In this document: one piece after another, positions 1-5,892 of the stretch
How the letters are laid out: each line of letters starts with the position of its first letter
How positions within the stretch are numbered: the stretch's first letter is position 1
From: Treponema sp.
GTDB lineage: Bacteria; Spirochaetota; Spirochaetia; Treponematales; Breznakiellaceae
NCBI GenBank assembly: GCA_031275515.1
Contig: JAISOQ010000228.1
Coordinates: forward strand, 1 to 6,385
Reading direction: 5' to 3'
Length of the DNA: 6,385 nucleotides
Notes under the pieces: generated by a model
The model's input: the letters and a program-made list of their open reading frames with translations, nothing else
Told to the model about the DNA's origin: nothing
The model's database searches: none
Translations under genes and position numbers: made by a program

Positions 1-134
1 CCGCTTACCAGGGCGAATATTCCGCAAAGCCCGGCGAAGGCAGCCTTAACGGGGGGCTGGGGATAAGCTCCATAGCGGCGACCCGCGTGCTTAAACATGG
101 GTATTGGTGGGCTGCTAAAAATCCGCTATACTAA
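1..134 (+). CDS. Possible C-terminal end of an upstream gene (partial, unrecognised)
   Basis: A plus-strand frame is open from position 3 to a TAA at 132-134, giving 43 residues that end in ...GYWWAAKNPLY. Codons resemble those of the genes nearby (about 60% G/C in third positions by hand count), and it would end 9 bp before the MFS start, as in an operon. I do not recognise the protein. It lies in the same frame as the MFS gene, separated only by the TAA and three codons. The rival reading is a divergent minus-strand gene starting with ATG at 98-96 (MFKHAGRRYGAYPQ...) and running off the left edge. That frame is also open and has similar third-position composition, but it has no visible Shine-Dalgarno sequence. 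The two readings exclude each other, and 134 bases cannot settle which is right. Confidence 0.35.
   Translation, partial: AYQGEYSAKPGEGSLNGGLGISSIAATRVLKHGYWWAAKNPLY
104..132 (+). promoter_or_regulatory. Candidate sigma70-type promoter for the MFS gene
   Basis: TTGGTG at 104-109 (3 of 6 matches to TTGACA) and TATACT at 127-132 (5 of 6 matches to TATAAT) are separated by exactly 17 bp. Local sequence from about 90 to 135 is more A/T-rich than its surroundings. Transcription would begin near 139, only about 5 bases before the ATG at 144, giving an almost leaderless message. This fits the absence of a Shine-Dalgarno sequence there. The -35 box is weak, so the match may be chance. Confidence 0.3.
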
Positions 135-143
135 ATCAGCTTC

Positions 144-1406
144 ATGAATAATCCGCTGCTTAAAACGCTTACCGGCCTGCGGGGAAATCCGCGGGCATGC
201 GTATATACCGAGCCCATGTGGGGGCTCTCCATGAACCTCTGCCTCCCCTACGCATCCGTATACATGATCGCCCTGGGGCTCAAGGATACGGAAATCGGAT
301 TCATCGCCACGGTGTATATGCTGTCGCAGATGATCTTTGCCTTTTTAAGCGGCCCCATCACCGACAAGCTGGGCCGCCGCAAGACGACCGCCTTTTTTGA
401 TTTTATAGCCTGGAGTATTCCCTGCCTTATCTGGATCAGGGCGGAAAATTTTTGGTTCTTCCTTGCGGCGGCTCTCTTCAACGGTACCATGAAGGTAACT
501 ACCAATTCCTGGGATTGCCTTCTGGTTGAAGATGCCGAAAAAGCCCAGATTACCCGCATCTATTCGCTGGTGATCGTCTGCGGGCAGCTTTCAGCCCTTT
601 TCGCCCCCATCTCCTCAATTCTCGTGTCCCGTCTTACCCTGATACCCGCCATCAGAATACTCTACGCCAACGCCTTTATAGTGATGACGGCCAAAATAAT
701 TGTGCTTTTTGCCTTTTCCAGGGAAACCCGGACCGGTATGGTCCGTATGCGGGAAACCAGGGGAAAGAGCATCTTCTCCCTTATCGGAGGTTACGGCGGG
801 GTGCTGAGAATCATCGGCCGGTCCAGGGGAACTATCTTTTCCCTTACCATTACCGCCATTGTAGGCGCCGTGGGGATGATCAACACCACATTCTGGCAGG
901 TTATCGCAAGCAAGCGGCTGGCCGTCCCCGATTCCCTCCTGCCCTTTTTCCCCATGCTGCGTTCCGTCATTGCCCTGCTCTTTTTCTTTCTGGTCATCCC
1001 CCACATTACCAGGAATGTTTTAAAAATACCCCTGCTTCTGGGATTCGCAGGCTACATGGCAGGCCAAAGCCTCCTCGTATCCGCCCCGGAAACGGGTCCC
1101 CTCAAGTATGTCGTCCTCTGCGTGTCCCTCTGCTTTGACGGCTTTGGCTCCGGCATATTGGTCATGCTTGCCGAGTCCCTGGTCGCCCTGCATGTGGACG
1201 CCGCCGAGCGGGCCAGGGTAATGGCTATCCAGCACATGATCATCATGTTTGTTACTTCCCCCTTCGGCTGGATAGGCGGGCTGCTTTCGGAAATATCCCG
1301 CATCCTTCCCTTTGTCCTCAATATCTGCCTTTTGGGAACCGGCCTGCTGGTCACCCTTGCCTATTACGCAAGAAATCCCGGAACCGGGAACCTAAAGGGT
1401 CCTTAG
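144..1406 (+). CDS. MFS transporter, 12 transmembrane segments
   Basis: This is a 420-residue integral inner-membrane transporter of the major facilitator superfamily; the substrate is unknown. Hydrophobic segments fall at roughly residues 27-45, 52-70, 83-98, 102-118, 138-158, 170-191, 229-250, 264-286, 293-312, 320-345, 358-380 and 386-408. A longer polar loop at about 192-228 separates the two six-helix halves, the classic MFS layout. The signature between helices 2 and 3 is intact: GPITDKLGRRK at 70-80, matching GxxxDxxGRRK. The ATG at 144 is chosen because the preceding in-frame codons reach a TAA at 132, and because the N-terminal LRGNPRACVYTEP stretch reads as a conserved lead-in. No Shine-Dalgarno sequence precedes it; the internal ATG at 216 would lose that stretch. 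The gene converges on the glycoside operon. A role in exporting or importing a related sugar is possible but unsupported. Confidence 0.9.
   Translation: MNNPLLKTLTGLRGNPRACVYTEPMWGLSMNLCLPYASVYMIALGLKDTEIGFIATVYMLSQMIFAFLSGPITDKLGRRKTTAFFDFIAWSIPCLIWIRAENFWFFLAAALFNGTMKVTTNSWDCLLVEDAEKAQITRIYSLVIVCGQLSALFAPISSILVSRLTLIPAIRILYANAFIVMTAKIIVLFAFSRETRTGMVRMRETRGKSIFSLIGGYGGVLRIIGRSRGTIFSLTITAIVGAVGMINTTFWQVIASKRLAVPDSLLPFFPMLRSVIALLFFFLVIPHITRNVLKIPLLLGFAGYMAGQSLLVSAPETGPLKYVVLCVSLCFDGFGSGILVMLAESLVALHVDAAERARVMAIQHMIIMFVTSPFGWIGGLLSEISRILPFVLNICLLGTGLLVTLAYYARNPGTGNLKGP
1370..1389 (-). terminator. Weak terminator-like hairpin for the minus-strand operon
   Basis: Read on the minus strand, TCCCG (1389-1385) pairs with CGGGA (1380-1376) around the 4-base loop GTTC, and TTTCTT (1375-1370) follows directly. 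It lies inside the 3' end of the convergent MFS gene, about 130 bp past the GH13 stop. The stem is only 5 bp and the T-run is interrupted, so the call is tentative. Confidence 0.25.
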
Positions 1407-1417
1407 GGGTGAATGGG

Positions 1418-1443
1418 AGCCCTGCCGGGGCTTGCAACTTTTT
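1418..1443 (+). terminator. Weak terminator-like hairpin after the MFS gene
   Basis: AGCCC (1418-1422) pairs with GGGCT (1428-1432) around a 5-base loop, and a run of five T follows at 1439-1443. The 6-base gap between stem and T-run and the short stem make it a poor intrinsic terminator. It sits 12 bp after the MFS stop codon, where one would be expected. A second small inverted repeat, CCTAA/TTAGG (1391-1395 and 1403-1407), spans the stop codon itself. Confidence 0.35.
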
Positions 1444-1449
1444 CGTGCC

Positions 1450-1466
1450 GGGGGGGAGGGGGGGGG
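1450..1466 (+). repeat. G-tract (G7-A-G9) in the convergent spacer
   Basis: Seven G, one A and nine G occur in a row on the plus strand. The tract contains enough G-triplets with one-base loops to allow a four-stranded G-quadruplex in the DNA or in MFS read-through RNA. On the minus strand it is a C-tract past the GH13 stop. The exact run lengths could be affected by sequencing error or slippage. Confidence 0.7.
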
Positions 1467-1477
1467 TAATACCCAAG

Positions 1478-1532
1478 AGTCCGCCTTGAAACGGATAATG
1501 GGCCTGAATTGCGGCTCAAGTTTAGGCGGACT
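1478..1532. repeat. 9-bp inverted repeat across the 3' end of the GH13 gene
   Basis: AGTCCGCCT at 1478-1486 and AGGCGGACT at 1524-1532 are perfect reverse complements, 37 bases apart. The right arm covers the last sense codons and part of the stop codon of the minus-strand GH13 gene. An alternative pairing extends the inner stem with TGA/TCA if a 4-base bulge is allowed. No T-run follows on the minus strand, so this is not a standard intrinsic terminator. It may instead be a 3'-end structure that stabilises the operon message. Confidence 0.45.
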
Positions 1533-3228
1533 GAAAATCCGAACCCTGCAAACGCACCTTGATCCACCGGTACTGCCAGGGCGCCATTTCCACAGCAGGG
1601 CCGCAGTCCTCGCCCGAAACAAGATCCTTCCCCGGAAGGCCCGTGCTGGTGCTCAGGGTTTTGCCGCTGACATTCACCAGCGCCAGCACCCTTTCGCTTC
1701 CTTCGCCCCGGAGAAGGGCGAAGATCTCCGCCCCAAGGCGCAAAACCTGCTGGGGGCTGTTGGGGTGAAAGGCCGGCGTCTCCCGGCGCAGACGGATGAG
1801 CGCCTTATAGCGGGAGGCAACGAGGCCGCGCAGGGAACCGGGGTTCCGCAGTTCCGGCCGGAGCTTCGGGAGATCCAGCTTTTCCCGGTTGATCCGGCGC
1901 TTGATGCCCGACTTGACATACCCTTCCCTGTCCCCCCGGCTTCCCACAAGGCTGTGGTAATACACCGCGGGAAGCCCCATCATGGAGAGGAGGACGCACT
2001 GGGAGGCCATGAACTTTTGCGCCCTGGTTTCGTCGTCCTTTGCGTCGGCGGCTATGGCGTCAAGGTAGTTAATGTTGAGTTCGTAGGGCTCCTGGCTTCC
2101 GTCGGGGAGAGTCCTGTAGCCTATCTCCCCTCCCCGGTCAAGAGTTTCTTGTACCATCAGGTCCCGTTCTTCCCCGGAAAGGAGGTCCTCCACGGGCCTG
2201 AGCCCTATGCCATCGTGGGAGGCAAGGAAATTGAGGTAGGCCGTGCCGGGGACGGCAGGTTCCAAGGCGGCGGCCCAATCGGTAAGGCGGGAGGCGTTTC
2301 CCGTGAGGAAAGAAAAGAGCGTCAGGGGCGGCAGGGGAAACTGGTACACCATGGCGGCCTCGTCGCCGACGCCGAAATAACTGACGTTGTCCCTGTGGGG
2401 AACATTGGTCTCGGTAATAATGGAACATCCCGGCGCACAGCTTTGCAGTATCAGCCGCATGAGCTTTACCATTTGATGTACCTGGGGGAGATGCATACAG
2501 GAAGTACCCAATTCCTTCCACGCAAAACCAATGGCGTCAAAACGTATAAACCGCGCGCCCCGGCTGGCATAGAGCAGGAGAACATCCAGTATCTCAAGCA
2601 ACACCAGGGGGTTCCTGTAATTGAGATCGATCTGATCATCGCTGAAGGTGGTCCAGAGGTACTTCGTCCCCTCCGCGGTTTCTACCGGCGTCAAAAGGGG
2701 CAGAGCCCTGGGGCGGGTTACGGAGGAATAGTCGGCGCCGGGATCGGCGCTGATAAAGAAATCCCTGCAGCGGTCTTCCCCGGAAACAAAACCCTCAAAA
2801 TAACGGCTCTTCCGGGAGACATGGTTTATCACCGCATCAAACATCAGATCGTAACCGGATTTCAGACTCTTAATATCTTCCCAGGTTCCCAGGGCGGGAT
2901 CGATTTCCCGGTAATCAATAACCGAAAACCCGTCGTCCGAGGAATAGGGGAACATGGGGAGAAGATGGACAAGGTTGACGCAGTCCCTGAATTCCCCATC
3001 CAAAAATTCCTTTAAGGTTTTTAAAGGCGCCTCTCCGTCCCGGTGTATGGCATCGCCGTAGCTGATCATGAGCAGATCCTTCTCGTCTATCCAGGGATAA
3101 CCGGGGAAGGGCTCGTGTTTCCATTTTTCGATCAGCGCCGCAAGCGCTTGAAACACCCCTTCATAATCGCCGGGGTACAGGGCCATAAGGCAGTTTTTAA
3201 TCCTATCCATTCCATCATCCGCCGTCAT
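1522..3228 (-). CDS. ycjM: GH13_18 glycoside phosphorylase, glucosylglycerate phosphorylase-like (YcjM type)
   Basis: This cytoplasmic enzyme (568 aa, no signal peptide) belongs to the sucrose-phosphorylase branch of GH13. Its probable reaction is glucosylglycerate + phosphate to glucose 1-phosphate + glycerate. GH13 motifs are complete: DAVINH 131-136, RFD with nucleophile D231, ITETN with acid/base E273, and ASHDG with stabiliser D339. TRPRALPLLTP (171-181), TFSDDQIDLNY (194-204), ETNVPH (273-278) and NFLASHDGIGL (333-343) agree with E. coli YcjM as I recall it, whereas true sucrose phosphorylases have quite different sequence at these points. The N-terminal extension of about 45 residues and the length near 560 also fit YcjM rather than the roughly 490-aa sucrose enzymes. 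The ATG follows a GTGAGG Shine-Dalgarno sequence by 6 bases and lies 23 bp after the GH38 stop, so it is the last gene of the operon. The family is certain; the exact acceptor (glycerate, glycerol or a sugar) is inferred. Confidence 0.88.
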   Translation of the reverse strand: MTADDGMDRIKNCLMALYPGDYEGVFQALAALIEKWKHEPFPGYPWIDEKDLLMISYGDAIHRDGEAPLKTLKEFLDGEFRDCVNLVHLLPMFPYSSDDGFSVIDYREIDPALGTWEDIKSLKSGYDLMFDAVINHVSRKSRYFEGFVSGEDRCRDFFISADPGADYSSVTRPRALPLLTPVETAEGTKYLWTTFSDDQIDLNYRNPLVLLEILDVLLLYASRGARFIRFDAIGFAWKELGTSCMHLPQVHQMVKLMRLILQSCAPGCSIITETNVPHRDNVSYFGVGDEAAMVYQFPLPPLTLFSFLTGNASRLTDWAAALEPAVPGTAYLNFLASHDGIGLRPVEDLLSGEERDLMVQETLDRGGEIGYRTLPDGSQEPYELNINYLDAIAADAKDDETRAQKFMASQCVLLSMMGLPAVYYHSLVGSRGDREGYVKSGIKRRINREKLDLPKLRPELRNPGSLRGLVASRYKALIRLRRETPAFHPNSPQQVLRLGAEIFALLRGEGSERVLALVNVSGKTLSTSTGLPGKDLVSGEDCGPAVEMAPWQYRWIKVRLQGSDFQSA

Positions 3229-3238
3229 GTTAACCTCA
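3229..3238 (-). promoter_or_regulatory. Ribosome binding site of the GH13_18 gene
   Basis: GTGAGG lies 6 bases upstream of the ATG at 3228-3226, within the 23-bp GH38-GH13 gap. It supports this ATG over the in-frame ATG six codons later. The gap has no room for a separate promoter or terminator. Confidence 0.6.
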
Positions 3239-3251
3239 CGCTCATTGTGTG

Positions 3252-5882
3252 TTATGCCCTGTGCAGAATAAGGGTGATAATCTTGCGGGGGGCGGCGCTG
3301 AGAGAAACTCTTCCGCCTGAAAGGGTCAGTTCCTCCAGGGGATTTTCCAGCAAATCCGCCAGGCTGACTTTTACCGTCCCCCGGCCCGCGCCAAAACTGA
3401 AGGGGACCGTTTCGCCGCTGTTGTTAAAAAGCCGCAGAACAAGGCCCTCCCCAAAACGCCACTTTTTCAGGGCGCTCAGGCCGATCCGTTCATCGGTACC
3501 GGAAAGATCCGGCATTAGTTCATGTAAACCCGTTTTTCCGGGAAGGAGGCCGTTGACAACGGCGCAGCGCTGGGGAAACCGGTAGGCTTCGGCGTAAAAA
3601 AGAAGATTATCCGTGTCCGGCAGCAGGGCGTACTCAAAAACATTCCGTCCCTTTTCCAGGGCGGCGGGGGTTTTAATAACCGGCGTGGTGCTGGGCTGTC
3701 CGTCCTGCCAGTTATGGGGAAGGCCGTGGAACATCCAGCCTGTGCTGCGGAGCAGGGTCAGATAGAGGGTCTGACCCCCTTCGTGGGCTTTGACGTGGTA
3801 TTCGGAAAGCCCCCGGCTGGTTACGGCCAGACTGCCTCCGGGGAAACGCAGACCCGCGTATGCTTCAAAGGCGCAGAGGACGGATTGGGTAGACTTGAGT
3901 TCCGGGCGGAAGTCAAACAGTTTGCCGCCGCGGCTTAACTCGTCAAAGGCAATCCAGGAGAAATCTCCGGCCTCCGGTGAGGGAACCGGGAACGCGGCAA
4001 AGAGAATATGATCCTCCGCCTGGTTGTCAAATTCGGTGCGGATCTCCACAAGGGGGCTCCCCCGGGAAAGGCGCACGCAGGTCTCAAACACGCAGACCGC
4101 GCGTTTCTTTTTCCTTCCCAGAAAATTATCAGCGGCTCCGGCGGGAGGCCGCATCTCTCCCCGGATCCTGAGTTCCGAAGCGAGGCCTGAGTTGGCGGCA
4201 ACAGAGACCCCGGAAAGCACAGGGAAGGTATGCTCGTCCGCCAGGGGCGACACATGCGAGTAGGTATCCCCCGCCTCTCCACGGCTCACCAGCAGGTTAA
4301 GCCCCGGATACACCCTTCCGGTTTTCTTCACGGTAAGGCGGAGGCTGGTGTCGCCCTGAACATCGATGCGGCAGTATTCATTCTCAATCCAGGAACAGCC
4401 GGGCGCAAGCCTGACCGCGAGTTCCTTCCGGCGGAATTCCCGCAGCCTCGAAGGCAGGATACGGTAGGCGTTCAGCGAAAGAGGCTTGAGGTTCTCCGCC
4501 CAAAAACGTATTTTAAAACAGCGCCGGTATACCCGTTCCTTGCTGTTGTACTCAAACTCCCTGGTAACAATATCCTGACGGCCGGAAACATATTCCCACT
4601 CTACCGGCGTACCGTCTTCGCCGGCAAGAACGAAGTCCTGAACCTCTTTGTCTTCGATACAGACTTCGGCGTTAATGACGCCGGTATATCCATAACCCAG
4701 GGGGTTAAACACCAGAAGCACAGATTCCTTTCCGGGAGGAAGAAATTTTTCCATAGCCGAAGCTGTAATGAAGGCGGCGGCTTCATGGGCGTGGCGCAGG
4801 CAGCTTTCGATGTCCCTAATCACCCGGTCGGAAGAGCAGCCGCTGGCGCCGTCGTGGCCCAGGGCTTTCAGCACGTCTTTCCAGGCGCAGCCGAAGATCC
4901 CCGCCGGGTATTCATGGCCAGTCAGCCAGAGCCAGGCGGCCAGGGGTTCGGCGTAACGCAGCAGTTCCGCCTTTGCCCTGAAAAGCCGCCGCTTCAGGCG
5001 GCTCCGGGTTGAGGCGACGGCGGTCGGGTCCGGCCCGGCGCGGAAGTCGCGGAGTTCGCCGCGGATTTCGGTCAAAAGCCCGGGCGACGCCTCGGCCCGC
5101 CGGGCCAGGAGTTCCGCGTATTCCTGGAGCCCGCCGTTCCTCACCGGTACGCCGGGCAGGGCTTTCCGGGCTTCCTCTATGAGGGCCGGCAAATCCGGGT
5201 CCTGAAACAGATGATCGGAGCCGTTGATCAAAAGGACGCAGCCCAGGGCGCTGATACCTCTTAATGTGTGATACGCCTCAAGAAAATGTTCGGCAGCGGG
5301 CTTTCCCAGCCTGCCCCAGCTTTTAAGGCTCCAGTAGCCCAGGGGCATGTATTCCCCCGCCACCCTGCTGCCGTCCGGGGCGATCCACCAGAATTCCTTA
5401 TGCCCCGCCGTCTTTAGATCCAGACCCCGGAAAAGGAAAGCCGTGTCAATTCCCGCGCCCCGGAGGATCTGCGGAAGCTGGGAGACATGGCCGAAATTAT
5501 CGGGCACATACCCGGCCCGGCACCTGCCGCCTATGCGGGAACAAACTTCGTCCCCGGCCAGGAAATTGCGGATCAGGGTTTCGCCGCCGGAAAGAAATTC
5601 GTCGGGCAGATTATAAAGAGGGCCGAAAAGGAGCCGCCCCTGCCGCGCCAGTTTCCTGATACGGCCCTCGTTTTCGGGATAGGCGTCAAGGTAATCTTCC
5701 AGCACCACGCTCTGGCCGTCAAAGGTATAACAGTCAATAGTTCCCCCCTCAAGCAGGGGCAAGAGGCGGTTTAAAAGCTCGCAGAGCCGGATGCGGAATT
5801 CGCTGAAGGTCCTGTACCATTCCCTGTCCCAATGGGTAGAGGCAACAACAATAACTTCTTCAGCGTTACCGGCCTGGGTCAT
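3252..5882 (-). CDS. GH38 alpha-mannosidase, mannosylglycerate hydrolase-like (MngB type)
   Basis: This 876-residue cytoplasmic retaining alpha-mannosidase of family GH38 is nearly the length of E. coli MngB (877). All expected zinc and catalytic positions are visible: THWDREW with ligands H17 and D19, GYVPDNFGH with the nucleophile and ligand D128, and GHDG with ligand H343. D223 in NGSDH is the likely acid/base, by analogy with SDF/DDF in eukaryotic GH38 and NGHDQ in MngB. Layout is the catalytic barrel at about 10-275, a three-helix middle domain at about 285-365, and beta-sandwich domains from about 380 to the end. There is no signal peptide. The ATG overlaps the ABC ATPase stop (ATGA), with a TAAGGA Shine-Dalgarno sequence upstream, suggesting translational coupling. 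MngB cleaves a 6-phosphorylated substrate made by a PTS. With an ABC importer the substrate here should be unphosphorylated. The alternative is a general alpha-mannoside hydrolase. The family is sure; the substrate is inferred. Confidence 0.9.
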   Translation of the reverse strand: MTQAGNAEEVIVVASTHWDREWYRTFSEFRIRLCELLNRLLPLLEGGTIDCYTFDGQSVVLEDYLDAYPENEGRIRKLARQGRLLFGPLYNLPDEFLSGGETLIRNFLAGDEVCSRIGGRCRAGYVPDNFGHVSQLPQILRGAGIDTAFLFRGLDLKTAGHKEFWWIAPDGSRVAGEYMPLGYWSLKSWGRLGKPAAEHFLEAYHTLRGISALGCVLLINGSDHLFQDPDLPALIEEARKALPGVPVRNGGLQEYAELLARRAEASPGLLTEIRGELRDFRAGPDPTAVASTRSRLKRRLFRAKAELLRYAEPLAAWLWLTGHEYPAGIFGCAWKDVLKALGHDGASGCSSDRVIRDIESCLRHAHEAAAFITASAMEKFLPPGKESVLLVFNPLGYGYTGVINAEVCIEDKEVQDFVLAGEDGTPVEWEYVSGRQDIVTREFEYNSKERVYRRCFKIRFWAENLKPLSLNAYRILPSRLREFRRKELAVRLAPGCSWIENEYCRIDVQGDTSLRLTVKKTGRVYPGLNLLVSRGEAGDTYSHVSPLADEHTFPVLSGVSVAANSGLASELRIRGEMRPPAGAADNFLGRKKKRAVCVFETCVRLSRGSPLVEIRTEFDNQAEDHILFAAFPVPSPEAGDFSWIAFDELSRGGKLFDFRPELKSTQSVLCAFEAYAGLRFPGGSLAVTSRGLSEYHVKAHEGGQTLYLTLLRSTGWMFHGLPHNWQDGQPSTTPVIKTPAALEKGRNVFEYALLPDTDNLLFYAEAYRFPQRCAVVNGLLPGKTGLHELMPDLSGTDERIGLSALKKWRFGEGLVLRLFNNSGETVPFSFGAGRGTVKVSLADLLENPLEELTLSGGRVSLSAAPRKIITLILHRA

Positions 5883-5892
5883 TGTATCCTTA
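5879..5892 (-). promoter_or_regulatory. ATGA start/stop overlap and ribosome binding site of the GH38 gene
   Basis: The GH38 ATG (5882-5880) and the ATPase TGA (5881-5879) share the four bases ATGA. TAAGGA lies 4 bases upstream, inside the end of the ATPase gene. The arrangement points to coupled translation of transporter ATPase and hydrolase from one message. Confidence 0.75.

Noticed and set aside
1432..3015. A 527-codon open frame on the plus strand opposite the GH13 gene
   Set aside because: It is a mirror of GC-rich codons in the minus-strand GH13 gene. Its translation is rich in Gly, Pro, Arg and His with no recognisable domain, whereas the opposite strand gives a full enzyme with all catalytic motifs.
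1522..3228. Plain sucrose phosphorylase as the product
   Set aside because: Length, N-terminal extension and the segments around the active site match the YcjM branch. Sucrose phosphorylases differ at TFSDDQIDLNY and NFLASHDGIGL.
3226..3246. A tiny minus-strand ORF (MSVRLT) in the 23-bp gap whose stop overlaps the GH13 ATG
   Set aside because: Six codons with no Shine-Dalgarno sequence of their own. The overlap is suggestive of a coupling peptide but is easily explained by chance.
3043..3585. A plus-strand open frame spanning the GH38-GH13 junction
   Set aside because: It would run antisense across two well-supported genes of one operon. Its low-complexity basic translation shows no family resemblance.
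4230..5012. A 260-codon plus-strand open frame opposite the GH38 gene
   Set aside because: It lies wholly inside a strongly supported GH38 coding region, has no recognisable domain, and reads as an antisense shadow.
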